Source: an uncultured SAR92 cluster bacterium (GTDB taxonomy: Bacteria; Pseudomonadota; Gammaproteobacteria; Pseudomonadales; Porticoccaceae). From it: DNA of 64,000 nt. Below, piece by piece: positions 11,155 through 20,908 of the stretch. Location: assembly GCA_902596775.1 (NCBI GenBank), contig CACJVE010000004.1, forward strand, positions 24,587 to 88,586, written 5' to 3'. Made by a program: the position numbers and the translations under genes. The notes below the pieces were generated by a model, which was not told the origin of the DNA, did no database searches, and saw only the letters and a list, made by a program, of their open reading frames with translations. Every line of letters begins with the position of its first letter. The stretch's first letter is position 1.

Positions 11155-12540
11155 ATGAGTGATAAGTCGTTTTCAAAACTGTCCGCTATCTCTCCAATTG
11201 ATGGGAGATACAGCAAGAAAACTCAACTATATAAGAATATTTTCAGTGAATATGGACTCATCAGGTATAGGGTTCTAATTGAAATCAAATGGTTAAAAAG
11301 CTTATGTGGAAATCCCTCTATAACGGAAGCTGAATCTCTATCAACTAGAGCGAATTTAGCGTTAGAGAAAATTATAGATTCGTTTTCTTTAGAGGATGCG
11401 CAAGAAATAAAAAGCATTGAGGAAACCACCAACCACGATGTTAAAGCAGTTGAATACTTCCTTCACAAGATATTTAAAAATGATACTGAACTATCTAAGC
11501 TAATTCCATTTATCCACTTTTGCTGCACCTCGGAAGACATAAATAATCTTGCTCATGGCTTAATGCTTCATGACGCTCGAGAGGACATTTTACGAGCTGA
11601 AATCGAAACAGTAATTTCAGATCTAAAATCAATTAGTAGTCAATATGCAAATATTCCGATGCTCTCAAGAACCCATGGTCAAGCCGCTACTCCCACTACT
11701 CTTGGTAAAGAAATGGCAAATTTTGCTTTCAGAGTATCACAACAATATGAACGACTCGGGTCCATCAAAATTTTAGGCAAAATAAATGGTGCGGTAGGTA
11801 ATTATAATGCTCACTTAATCTCATATCCTGATGTCGATTGGCCTGACCACTGTCACAAATTTGTTTCACACCTTGGGCTCAATACTAATCCTTATACGAC
11901 TCAAATCGAGCCACACGACTATATGGCCGAGTATTTTAATGCTTTGTCTCTGCTGAATACTATTCTAATCGATTTATGCAGAGACATTTGGGGCTACATC
12001 TCTATCGGTTATTTCAAGCAAAAAATGGTAAAGGGAGAGATTGGTTCATCGACTATGCCACATAAAGTGAATCCGATTGATTTTGAAAATGCAGAAGGAA
12101 ATTTTGGGCTTTCAAATAGCTTACTAATTCACTTTGCAACCAAATTACCAATTTCCAGATGGCAACGAGATCTCACTGACTCGACCGTATTGAGAAATAT
12201 GGGTGCCGCACTGGCCTACTCTTCAATTGGTTATCAATCGCTAACTAAGGGTCTTAGCAAACTAGAGATTGATGCCACCAAGTTAGAGGATGACTTGAAT
12301 TGCAGCTATGAAGTACTCGCAGAAGCTATACAGACTGTGATGCGGAAATATAAAATCGATAATCCATATGAAAAACTCAAAGAGTTAACCCGAGGGACCA
12401 AATTGACCAAGAACTCGATGACTAATTTTATTGAAAATCTTAATATACCCTCGCATGAAAAACATAACTTGAAAAAACTTACACCGAATTCTTATCTTGG
12501 AAATGCTGGAAAAAAAGCAACTGATATTACAAATTTATAA
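11155..12540 (+). CDS. purB: adenylosuccinate lyase
   Basis: 'SPIDGRYSKKT', 'TSEDINNLAHGLML', 'GSSTMPHKVNPIDFENAEGN'. Confidence 0.97.
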   Translation: MSDKSFSKLSAISPIDGRYSKKTQLYKNIFSEYGLIRYRVLIEIKWLKSLCGNPSITEAESLSTRANLALEKIIDSFSLEDAQEIKSIEETTNHDVKAVEYFLHKIFKNDTELSKLIPFIHFCCTSEDINNLAHGLMLHDAREDILRAEIETVISDLKSISSQYANIPMLSRTHGQAATPTTLGKEMANFAFRVSQQYERLGSIKILGKINGAVGNYNAHLISYPDVDWPDHCHKFVSHLGLNTNPYTTQIEPHDYMAEYFNALSLLNTILIDLCRDIWGYISIGYFKQKMVKGEIGSSTMPHKVNPIDFENAEGNFGLSNSLLIHFATKLPISRWQRDLTDSTVLRNMGAALAYSSIGYQSLTKGLSKLEIDATKLEDDLNCSYEVLAEAIQTVMRKYKIDNPYEKLKELTRGTKLTKNSMTNFIENLNIPSHEKHNLKKLTPNSYLGNAGKKATDITNL

Positions 12541-12565
12541 ATATAGTCATCGGAAGGCCTTGTTA

Positions 12566-13009
12566 ATGATATACATTAGATATGCTAACTGGCTCCAAGA
12601 TATGAAGATGATCAAACATATCCGGAGGACTGTATTCGTCAATGAACAGAGAGTTCCTGAAGAAATCGATTTTGATGGATTGGATGGCTCATCAACGCAC
12701 TGGCTTGCATTCGATGATTCTAATATTCCAATCGGAACAGCAAGGATGCAAAAAGATGGTCATTTCGGTCGGATGGCTGTTTTAAAACATTACAGAAATA
12801 ATGGCGTTGGAAAAAAAATTTTTGAATCTGCTTTGACTTACGCTGTTGAGAAAAAATTTCCGAAAGTGTGGCTACACTCCCAAATAACTGCAGTTGGTTT
12901 TTATAAAAAGTTTGGATTTACTGAAGTCGGCGACATGTTTCTTGATGCCGGGATTGAACACATGTTAATGACTAAAGAACTTTTTAAGTTACAAAAGCTG
13001 AGAACTTGA
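12566..13009 (+). CDS. GNAT family N-acetyltransferase (ElaA/YjcF-like)
   Basis: 'IGTARMQKDGHFGRMAVLKHYRNNGVGKKIFE'; ATG at 12566 preferred over the ORF start inside purB. Confidence 0.85.
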   Translation: MIYIRYANWLQDMKMIKHIRRTVFVNEQRVPEEIDFDGLDGSSTHWLAFDDSNIPIGTARMQKDGHFGRMAVLKHYRNNGVGKKIFESALTYAVEKKFPKVWLHSQITAVGFYKKFGFTEVGDMFLDAGIEHMLMTKELFKLQKLRT

Positions 13010-13465
13010 GACAATTACACCGTTATTATCAGAATACACAAATGCTCCTGATTGGAATTTCACACCTCCAAACTCAATATCATGGCCAAACTCCCCCAAA
13101 CCTCTTTTTTCCGATTTTTTTGGATATGCTCCTAACGCCTTGATGCCAATTTGCATCTTCGCGAGCTCATCAACATCTCTCACCATTCCATTAATCAAAA
13201 TTCCTGCCCAATTATTCTGACACGCCAGTAACGCTAAATTATCTCCAAGATATGCACAAGCACTGCTTGCACCGCCATTAACAACCAAAACTTTCCCAGT
13301 ACCATCGTCTCCAAGCAGCCGCCTTAGCAATGAATTATCTTCTGGGCACTCAACCGTTACAATTTCGCCGGAAAATTTATCTACTGCTCCAAAGTTTTTA
13401 AAATCAAACTGAAGGATCTGGATCTTGTCTGAATACTCATCACAAAAATCTGGCACAGACTTCAT
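12989..13465 (-). CDS. rraA: RraA family protein (ribonuclease E activity regulator / RraA-like)
   Basis: 'VLVVNGGASSACAYLGDNLALLACQNNWAGILINGMVRDVDEL' RraA fold motif; overlaps glcB start by 4 nt. Confidence 0.85.
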   Translation of the reverse strand: MKSVPDFCDEYSDKIQILQFDFKNFGAVDKFSGEIVTVECPEDNSLLRRLLGDDGTGKVLVVNGGASSACAYLGDNLALLACQNNWAGILINGMVRDVDELAKMQIGIKALGAYPKKSEKRGLGEFGHDIEFGGVKFQSGAFVYSDNNGVIVSSSQLL

Positions 13466-15636
13466 TCTGATGCTTCCTTTGCTTTAACTTCTTGTCTAAA
13501 TGAATGGAGAAGAGGTTCTGTGTATCCATTGGGCTGTGTAATGCCATCAAAAATAAGGGACGCTGCAGCTCTGAAAGCACTATTTGTCAAAAAATCATCA
13601 CTCAGCAATCGATACTTAGGATCTCCTGCATTTTGCTCATCTACAATCCTCGCCATTCTCTCCATAGATTCTTGAATTGATTTTTCTGAGCAAACACCAT
13701 GTGCAATCCAATTCGCAAGAATTTGACTTGATATTCGTAGAGTTGCCCTGTCCTCCATAAGCCCAATATTATTTATATCAGGAACCTTAGAACAACCAAT
13801 TCCTTGATCAATCCACTTCACAACATAACCTAGTATTCCCTGAATATTATTATCAACCTCGCGTTGTATCTCTATTTTTGTTAGTGTTTTTGGATCAAAC
13901 AAAGGAAGCATTAGCATATCGTCTATATAATCCTCATCTTTCTTCATTAACTTTTTTTGTTGATCGCAAACAGAAACTTCATGGTAGTGAAGCGCATGCA
14001 ACGAGGCTGCTGTGGGCGAGGGAACCCATGCGCATGAAGCTCCAGACTCAGGGTGGTTGATCTTCTCACGCATCATATCAGCCATTAAATCAGGTTTGGC
14101 CCACATCCCCTTCCCTATCTGTGCTTTTTTATGGAATCCGGTCTTTAATCCTACATTAACGTTATTTTTTTCATAGGCATGAAGCCAAAGCATTTCCTTA
14201 AATTGATCCTTTGGAGGCACTGGTCCCTTCGACATATTGGTATGAATTTCATCACCGGTTCTATCTAAAAAACCGGTATTAATGAAAACGATACGATTTT
14301 GAACCGCTCTCACACATTCATATAAATTAACAGAGGTCCGCTTTTCTTCATCCATCAAACCTACTTTTATTGTGCCTAACTTTAAGCCCAATAAACGCTC
14401 ACATTCACTGAATAATTCATCTGTAAATTTGACCTCTTCGGGCCCGTGCATTTTTGGTTTTACAATATAAATACTGCCTGTTTTTGAGTTGCGTTGGTAA
14501 ACTTTCAGATCATGAAGGGATATTAATGACGTTATTACCGCATCCATTATTCCTTCGTAGATTTCAGAGCCATCAGGTAACAGAATTGACTCATTAGTCA
14601 TCAAATGACCTACGTTACGAATAAACATTAAACTTCGTGAGGGAACGACCAATACTGATCCATCCAATGTCCTGAATTCTCTATCTGAGTTGAGTTTCCT
14701 TTTAAAGGATGAATCATTACGAATAATTTCAGATGTCAAAGATCCAGTAATTAAACCAAACCAATTTTTATAAGACAGCAACTTATCTTCTGCATCCACT
14801 GCGGAAACTGAATCCTCACAGTCAAGAATTGTTGATATAGCTGATTCAAGCATTATGTCCTTTACGCCCGCTAAATCCGTGCTACCAACATTAGACTTAA
14901 AATCTACTTTAATTTCTATCTTTAAATTATTGTTTTCTAATAGAATTGAAGTTGGATTTTCTTTGTCTCCGAGATAACCTAAAAGCTTTCCCGGCTGCTT
15001 TAGCTTATAAGACTTATTATTTTTATCGATACACAATAAGCCCTCAGACAATGAAATTTGATACTGAAAGACCTTGTTATGAGATATACCGTCAATTGGG
15101 ACACTTTTATCTAAAAAATCTCTCCCATAATTAACGACATATTCACCTCGTTTTGCGTTATAACCAGGACCTTTCTCCAAGCCAGGTGATTCTGGGATCA
15201 CATCATTACCATAGAGTGCATCATAAAGGCTCCCCCATCTCGCGTTCACTGCATTTATCGCAAACCGAGCATTCATGATAGGCACCACTAATTGAGGGCC
15301 TGCCTTCTTACTGACTTCATCGTCAACATTTTCAGAACTTATTGTAAAATCTGGCCCAACAGCCTTCAAATATCCTATTTCCTCCAAAAAAGCTCTGTAT
15401 TCAAAAAAATCACCATTTGCTTTATTATTTTCATGCCAATCATCCAGCAAACCTTGAATCCGATCTCGCTCAACAAGTAAATCTTTATTTTTTGGAGTTA
15501 GCTTGTAAATAAGATCACTAAAGCCTCTCCAAAATTCTAAATTATTAAATTTAAGCGGCGGTAAAACTTCTGTATTTATAAACTCAAATAGTGTGGCATC
15601 CACTTTCAGATTAGCAATTTCAATTCTACTATTCAT
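13462..15636 (-). CDS. glcB: malate synthase G
   Basis: ~724 aa; 'NARWGSLYDALYGNDVIPE', 'MHGPEEVKFTDELF', 'GDEIHTNMSKGP', 'GKGMWAKPDLMADMM', 'GASCAWVPSPTAASLHALHYHEV'. Confidence 0.96.
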   Translation of the reverse strand: MNSRIEIANLKVDATLFEFINTEVLPPLKFNNLEFWRGFSDLIYKLTPKNKDLLVERDRIQGLLDDWHENNKANGDFFEYRAFLEEIGYLKAVGPDFTISSENVDDEVSKKAGPQLVVPIMNARFAINAVNARWGSLYDALYGNDVIPESPGLEKGPGYNAKRGEYVVNYGRDFLDKSVPIDGISHNKVFQYQISLSEGLLCIDKNNKSYKLKQPGKLLGYLGDKENPTSILLENNNLKIEIKVDFKSNVGSTDLAGVKDIMLESAISTILDCEDSVSAVDAEDKLLSYKNWFGLITGSLTSEIIRNDSSFKRKLNSDREFRTLDGSVLVVPSRSLMFIRNVGHLMTNESILLPDGSEIYEGIMDAVITSLISLHDLKVYQRNSKTGSIYIVKPKMHGPEEVKFTDELFSECERLLGLKLGTIKVGLMDEEKRTSVNLYECVRAVQNRIVFINTGFLDRTGDEIHTNMSKGPVPPKDQFKEMLWLHAYEKNNVNVGLKTGFHKKAQIGKGMWAKPDLMADMMREKINHPESGASCAWVPSPTAASLHALHYHEVSVCDQQKKLMKKDEDYIDDMLMLPLFDPKTLTKIEIQREVDNNIQGILGYVVKWIDQGIGCSKVPDINNIGLMEDRATLRISSQILANWIAHGVCSEKSIQESMERMARIVDEQNAGDPKYRLLSDDFLTNSAFRAAASLIFDGITQPNGYTEPLLHSFRQEVKAKEASE

Positions 15637-15662
15637 TTACCGGTACTCCGTCAGTAATAAAT

Positions 15663-16604
15663 TTATTCAACATTATCATCAGAAATACTTTTGATTAATT
15701 GGCGCATCCACTTATGACCCGGATCGTTTTGAAGAAGCGGACTCCAAAGCATTTTTAACTGCATTTTAGGGATATGAAAGGGAGGCTCTAATATAGAAAA
15801 GCTTTTATTATCCTGGACCTGCATTGCAGCTTTTGAAGGAAGCGTGACAATTAAATTTTCCTGTCCGCCCAATATTAAAGCTGCTTGATAATGTCGAGTA
15901 AATATGGAAATGTTTCTTTTCTTCCCAATTTTTTCAAGTGCATCATCTACCCATCCAAGTTTTTGAAATGTATCGGGACTAACACCAACTCCAACACCCA
16001 TTCCTGTTTTACTGACCCATACATGTTTAGCCTTTAAATATGTATCAAGATTCCATAGTTTCCGAATAGGATTTTTTGAATTTACAACACACGAAAAACC
16101 ATCATTCCAAAGCAAAGATTGATGAAATGATAGTGGTAGATTATCAAAACGGTTTATAACGAGATCAACTTTTCCTCTTTCAACATCTGGAAAGCTAACA
16201 TCACTGGGTGTCATTATGTCTAACCTTATTGATGGTGCTCTTTTCGAAAGCTCAGTCAATAACACCGGTATCAGCGTAGTTTCACCATAATCGCTTGCCA
16301 TAATACGAAATATCCTATTTGAACTCTTCGGATCAAAGCTTGACTTGGGTAATATCACCTGCTCAGAGGCATTTATCACAGATCTGATGAGCGGCTGTAA
16401 TTCTTTCGCTCTCTCTGTCGGAGTCATACCATCACTAGTTCTGACTAAAATTGGGTCTGAAAAAAGTTCTCTGATTCGTTTAAGACCATTGGACATGGCC
16501 GGTTGACTAATGCCGAGTTCCTCTGCAGCACGTGTTACATTTTTTTCTCGAAGAAGCACATCAAGATACACAAGAAGGTTTAAATCGACATTAGCAATAT
16601 TCAT
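15663..16604 (-). CDS. LysR family transcriptional regulator
   Basis: N-terminal HTH 'LNLLVYLDVLLREKNVTRAAEELGISQPAMSNGLKRIRELFSDPILVR'. Confidence 0.93.
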   Translation of the reverse strand: MNIANVDLNLLVYLDVLLREKNVTRAAEELGISQPAMSNGLKRIRELFSDPILVRTSDGMTPTERAKELQPLIRSVINASEQVILPKSSFDPKSSNRIFRIMASDYGETTLIPVLLTELSKRAPSIRLDIMTPSDVSFPDVERGKVDLVINRFDNLPLSFHQSLLWNDGFSCVVNSKNPIRKLWNLDTYLKAKHVWVSKTGMGVGVGVSPDTFQKLGWVDDALEKIGKKRNISIFTRHYQAALILGGQENLIVTLPSKAAMQVQDNKSFSILEPPFHIPKMQLKMLWSPLLQNDPGHKWMRQLIKSISDDNVE

Positions 16605-16696
16605 ATAATAAATACCCGAGATATAAATTATAATCTGGAATTATGACTAGATCATACATAAACTTCGCAACTTTGCAAAATATGAGAGGGTAGAAG

Positions 16697-18274
16697 ATGC
16701 TGGAACAAGAGGAATTAAATTCGATTCAAAATAATATTAACAAACATGGTTCATCATGGAACTCTATCAATCCAGAGTCAGTTCGGAGGTTAAGATTACA
16801 AAACAGATTCCAAACAGGTATCGAAATCGCAAAGTACACCTCTGAAATCATGAGGAGGGACATGAGCGCATACGATAATGACCCATCACTTTTTACACAA
16901 TCCCTCGGTTGCTGGCATGGGTTCATTGGCCAACAGAAAATGATTTCAGTAAAAAAACATTTTGGCGATACGTCTGGGAAGTACTTATACCTCTCGGGTT
17001 GGATGATAGCAGCTATGAGATCAGAGTTCGGCCCTTTACCTGATCAATCGATGCACGAGAAGACATCCGTGCCAGCCCTAATAGAGGAGCTCTATACTTT
17101 TTTAAGACAAGCGGACGCAAGAGAACTCGGAGATTTGTTCACAAAATTAGATAATGCGAATGATAACGATAGATCCCGGATTCAAAAGGAAATTGAAAAT
17201 TTCAAAACTCATGTGGTCCCAATAATCGCAGATATTGATGCTGGGTTTGGAAATGCAGAAGCAACATATTTGCTGGCAAAAAGAATGATAGAGGCTGGAG
17301 CATGCTGCATTCAGATTGAAAATCAAGTTTCCGACGAAAAGCAATGCGGACACCAAGATGGAAAAGTAACTGTACCTCATGCTGATTTTCTCGCAAAAAT
17401 AAATGCCATAAGATATGCATTTTTAGAACTTGGGGTAGAGGAAGGTATCATTGTTGCAAGAACAGACTCGCTCGGAGCGGGTTTAACAAAACAGCTTGCT
17501 GTTAGTAATGAGCCTGGTGATTTAGGTGATCTATATAATTCATTTCTCGATTGCGATGAGGTCGACTTGTCAACGATTCAGAGCAATGATGTGGTTATCT
17601 ATCAGAACGGACGTCTTGTGAAGCCTAAGAGATTACCAAGTAATCTGTTTCAATTTAAGAAAGGTTCGGGCGAAGACAGATGCGTTCTTGACTGCATAAC
17701 TAGTCTACAAAACGGTGCAGATTTAATATGGATCGAAACAGAGAAACCTCATATTAATCAAATAGGATCGATGGTGAAGAAGATTAGGGAGGTAGTTCCA
17801 GATGCAAAAGTTGTTTACAACAATAGCCCGTCCTTTAACTGGACACTCAACTTCAGACAACAAGTTTTTGACTCATGGGACTCTGAAGGGAAAGATCTTT
17901 CAAACTACAATCGTGAGGATTTAATGGAGGCAAAGTTCGATGAATCTGAACTTGCAATTGAGGCAGATGAGCGAATAAGAACATTTCAATTAGATGCGTC
18001 GAGAGAGGCTGGAATCTTTCATCATCTCATTACTTTGCCAACATACCATACTGCCGCATTGTCAACTGATAATCTTGCAAAGCTGTATTTTGGCGATCAA
18101 GGCATGCTTGGATATGTGGGTCAGGTTCAGAGAAATGAGATAAGACAAGGTATTGCCTGCGTAAAGCATCAAAATATGGCAGGATCGGATATGGGTGATG
18201 AACACAAAGAATATTTCTCAGGATCTGCTGCTTTAAAGGCTTCAGGTAAAGACAATACAATGAACCAATTTTAG
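16697..18274 (+). CDS. aceA: isocitrate lyase (long, Pseudomonas-type)
   Basis: 'CIQIENQVSDEKQCGHQDGKVTVPHADFL', 'VYNNSPSFNWTLNFRQQVF'. Confidence 0.95.
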   Translation: MLEQEELNSIQNNINKHGSSWNSINPESVRRLRLQNRFQTGIEIAKYTSEIMRRDMSAYDNDPSLFTQSLGCWHGFIGQQKMISVKKHFGDTSGKYLYLSGWMIAAMRSEFGPLPDQSMHEKTSVPALIEELYTFLRQADARELGDLFTKLDNANDNDRSRIQKEIENFKTHVVPIIADIDAGFGNAEATYLLAKRMIEAGACCIQIENQVSDEKQCGHQDGKVTVPHADFLAKINAIRYAFLELGVEEGIIVARTDSLGAGLTKQLAVSNEPGDLGDLYNSFLDCDEVDLSTIQSNDVVIYQNGRLVKPKRLPSNLFQFKKGSGEDRCVLDCITSLQNGADLIWIETEKPHINQIGSMVKKIREVVPDAKVVYNNSPSFNWTLNFRQQVFDSWDSEGKDLSNYNREDLMEAKFDESELAIEADERIRTFQLDASREAGIFHHLITLPTYHTAALSTDNLAKLYFGDQGMLGYVGQVQRNEIRQGIACVKHQNMAGSDMGDEHKEYFSGSAALKASGKDNTMNQF

Positions 18275-18384
18275 TGATATGCAGATGGTTGTAAGGTCAC
18301 AGGTATGTCTTGTTATTCATTGACGTTAATCTCCTCGCCCAGTATGATTCGCGATCTCATATATGAGCGTTTGAGTTGATAAAT

Positions 18385-18461
18385 CGGGGATTAGCGCAGT
18401 CTGGTAGCGCGCCTGCTTTGGGAGCAGGATGTCGGGGGTTCAAATCCCTCATCCCCGACCA
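18385..18461 (+). tRNA. tRNA-Pro (anticodon TGG)
   Basis: Complete cloverleaf cggggattagcgcag...ctgctttgggagcag...ggttcaaatcc...atccccgacca, encoded CCA. Confidence 0.96.
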
Positions 18462-18481
18462 ATTTTAGGTTTCATTAAGTT

Positions 18482-18558
18482 GCGCCCGTAGCTCAGTTGG
18501 ATAGAGCATCTGCCTTCTAAGCAGAGGGTCGCAGGTTCGAATCCTGCCGGGCGCGCCA
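18482..18558 (+). tRNA. tRNA-Arg (anticodon TCT)
   Basis: gcgcccgtagctcagttggatagagcatctgccttctaagcagag...gttcgaatcctgccgggcgcgcca, encoded CCA. Confidence 0.97.
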
Positions 18559-18579
18559 TATCGAGATTTGCTTTGAAAT

Positions 18580-18656
18580 GGTGGACGTAGCTCAGTTGGT
18601 AGAGCCCCGGATTGTGATTCCGGTGGTCGCGGGTTCAATCCCCGTCGTCCACCCCA
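18580..18656 (+). tRNA. tRNA-His (anticodon GTG)
   Basis: ggtggacgtagctcagttggtagagccccggattgtgattccggtggtcgcgggttcaatccccgtcgtccacccca, with potential G-1 and encoded CCA. Confidence 0.97.
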
Positions 18657-18734
18657 TTCATTTACCAACTACTTAGACTTTTTTATACGTAATCATTTTT
18701 GATAAGATAAAGATCCTAGATTCAGGAGTTTAAA

Positions 18735-19964
18735 ATGTCTCCCTCATTAGATTTAAATTTTGTCAGAGATCAATTTCCCGCTTTCTCAGAGCCCTCATTA
18801 AATGATTTTGCGCACTTTGAAAATGCAGGAGGTTCGTTTCCCTGCAAACAGTGTGTTGACGCTCTAACAAAATTTTATCGGACAACAAAGGTTCAGCCCT
18901 ACTATGGATTTGCACCATCGTCAGAGGCTGGAGATTTAATGAGCTCTGCTCGAGTTCGATTATCTGAATGGCTAAACGTGACTCCAGATGAGGTTCACTT
19001 TAGTACATCTACGTCGCAAAATAGTTATGTAATATATAATGCTTTTCGCGAATATCTATCGTCCGGTGATGAAATAGTTGTTACAAATCAAGACCACGAA
19101 GCCAACATCGGAGTGTGGACTCGTCTTGAAACTGGTGGAATCATAGTAAAAACCTGGGAGGTTAATAAGGATACTGCAGAGCTAGAGATCGAGAATTTAG
19201 ATGCAGTTTTGACCGACAAAACAAAATTTGTAGCGTTTACGCATTGCTCTAATATTGTTGGGAGTATAAATCCTGTGAAGGAATGGATTAAGAGAATCCA
19301 TTCAGCCGGAGCACTTGCAATAGTTGATGGCGTCTCGTATGCAGGTCATGGTTTTCCAAATATTGGTGATATTGATGCGGATATATATTTCTTCTCAATG
19401 TATAAAGTTTATGGTCCACATCTGGGAATCATGTATATGAAGCAAGCGCTAAATGAAGAGCTGCCGTCTCAAGGTCACTTTTTTAATGCTAAAGTTCCAA
19501 CCAGTCGATTCACGCCATCTGGCCCTGATCATGCTCAGATAGCAGCAATAAATGGTGTCATAGATTATTTTGATTTAGTCCATGCTCATCATTTCGCACA
19601 ATTTAGTAAAACAGTTAAGACCAATGATATAAGCAAATTGTTTCAAGATGCGGAGAAAATAAATTTAGAACCTTTGTTAGATTTTCTCTCTCAGAGCACA
19701 TCGATTAAAATTATTGGTAAAAATAAAACATCAATGCGCGCCCCTACCGTGTCGTTCATCTCGTCAAAGATCACTCCCCACCATATATCTAAGGAGCTTG
19801 CTAAGAAGAAAATTGGAATTGCAAATGGCAATTGTTACGCATATAGACTAATGAAGGCTATTGGAATTGAGCCAGATAGTGGCGTCGCTCGAATTTCATT
19901 CGTACATTACACAAGTTCTGATGAAATTGAAAAATTAATAATCGCTTTAGATAAAATCATATAA
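18735..19964 (+). CDS. aminotransferase class V, cysteine desulfurase-like (SufS/Csd superfamily)
   Basis: 'FENAGGSFPCKQC', 'ADIYFFSMYKVYGPHLGIMYMK' PLP-lysine region. Confidence 0.82.
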   Translation: MSPSLDLNFVRDQFPAFSEPSLNDFAHFENAGGSFPCKQCVDALTKFYRTTKVQPYYGFAPSSEAGDLMSSARVRLSEWLNVTPDEVHFSTSTSQNSYVIYNAFREYLSSGDEIVVTNQDHEANIGVWTRLETGGIIVKTWEVNKDTAELEIENLDAVLTDKTKFVAFTHCSNIVGSINPVKEWIKRIHSAGALAIVDGVSYAGHGFPNIGDIDADIYFFSMYKVYGPHLGIMYMKQALNEELPSQGHFFNAKVPTSRFTPSGPDHAQIAAINGVIDYFDLVHAHHFAQFSKTVKTNDISKLFQDAEKINLEPLLDFLSQSTSIKIIGKNKTSMRAPTVSFISSKITPHHISKELAKKKIGIANGNCYAYRLMKAIGIEPDSGVARISFVHYTSSDEIEKLIIALDKII

Positions 19965-20049
19965 AAGCCAAGATTAATTGTTTACTTGAAATTATCCTCG
20001 ATTAAAATAACGACCACTCACACACGCGCTCAAATTATAAGGAAATAAA

Positions 20050-20907
20050 ATGTCTGCAATAGTTCTTGATGGTAAAGCCCTGTCTAAAAAGTCAGAAAGT
20101 GACTTAGCGGAAAGAGTGAAGAAAATCAAAAGTATCAATAATGAAAGAGCGCCAATTCTAGCTACGATTCTTGTTGGAGACGACCCTGCATCAGCAACTT
20201 ATGTCAAAATGAAACAGAACGCATGCAAACGAATTGGAATGGAATCAATTGCAATTGAGATGCCTACGACCACCTCAACGAGAGAACTACTTACCAAGAT
20301 TGATGAGTTAAATACAAATAAGGATTGTCACGGCATTCTTCTTCAACATCCTGTGCCATCTCAAATAGACGAGCGCAGATGTTTTGATCATATCGCGATT
20401 GAAAAGGATGTAGATGGAGTGACTTGTCACGGTTTTGGAAGAATGGTAATGCAACTAGACGCATACGGTTCTGCCACACCACAAGGAATTATGCGAATGC
20501 TGGAGAATTATCAAATTGACCCAGCAGGAAAATATGCCGTAGTTGTAGGACGAAGTGCAATACTTGGAAAACCTATGTCGGCAATGCTTTTAAATGCAAA
20601 TGCGACTGTAACAATCTGCCACTCCAAGACCATTAATTTAGATAAAATTATAAAACAAGCAGATATCTTAGTAGGCGCAGTGGGACGCCCTGAGTTTATT
20701 AAATCTGACTGGATTAAATCGGGCGCAGTAGTTATTGATGCTGGATATCATCCAGGAGGCTATGGAGATATAGAAGCCAGTAATTTAAGTGATATTGCTT
20801 CAGCATTTACTCCAGTGCCAGGAGGAGTCGGACCAATGACCATCAATACTTTGATTCAACAAACAGTTATTTCTGCTGAAAAGAGCTTACTTCAGAACAA
20901 AAAGTAA
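20050..20907 (+). CDS. folD: bifunctional methylenetetrahydrofolate dehydrogenase/cyclohydrolase
   Basis: '[25 protein letters not shown]', '[13 protein letters not shown]', '[17 protein letters not shown]', '[14 protein letters not shown]'. Confidence 0.97.
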   Translation: MSAIVLDGKALSKKSESDLAERVKKIKSINNERAPILATILVGDDPASATYVKMKQNACKRIGMESIAIEMPTTTSTRELLTKIDELNTNKDCHGILLQHPVPSQIDERRCFDHIAIEKDVDGVTCHGFGRMVMQLDAYGSATPQGIMRMLENYQIDPAGKYAVVVGRSAILGKPMSAMLLNANATVTICHSKTINLDKIIKQADILVGAVGRPEFIKSDWIKSGAVVIDAGYHPGGYGDIEASNLSDIASAFTPVPGGVGPMTINTLIQQTVISAEKSLLQNKK

Positions 20908-20908
20908 G

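Noticed and set aside
17300-17370. Isocitrate lyase active site reads KQCGH instead of KKCGH, considered as unusual
   Set aside because: The same form occurs in the long Pseudomonas-type isocitrate lyases, so it is not novel.
18465-18668. ORF 67 aa (MVNEWGGRRGLNPRPPESQSGALPTELR...GRIRTCDPLLRRQMLYPTELRA)
   Set aside because: Antisense translation of the tRNA-Pro/Arg/His cluster; a well-known spurious protein type.
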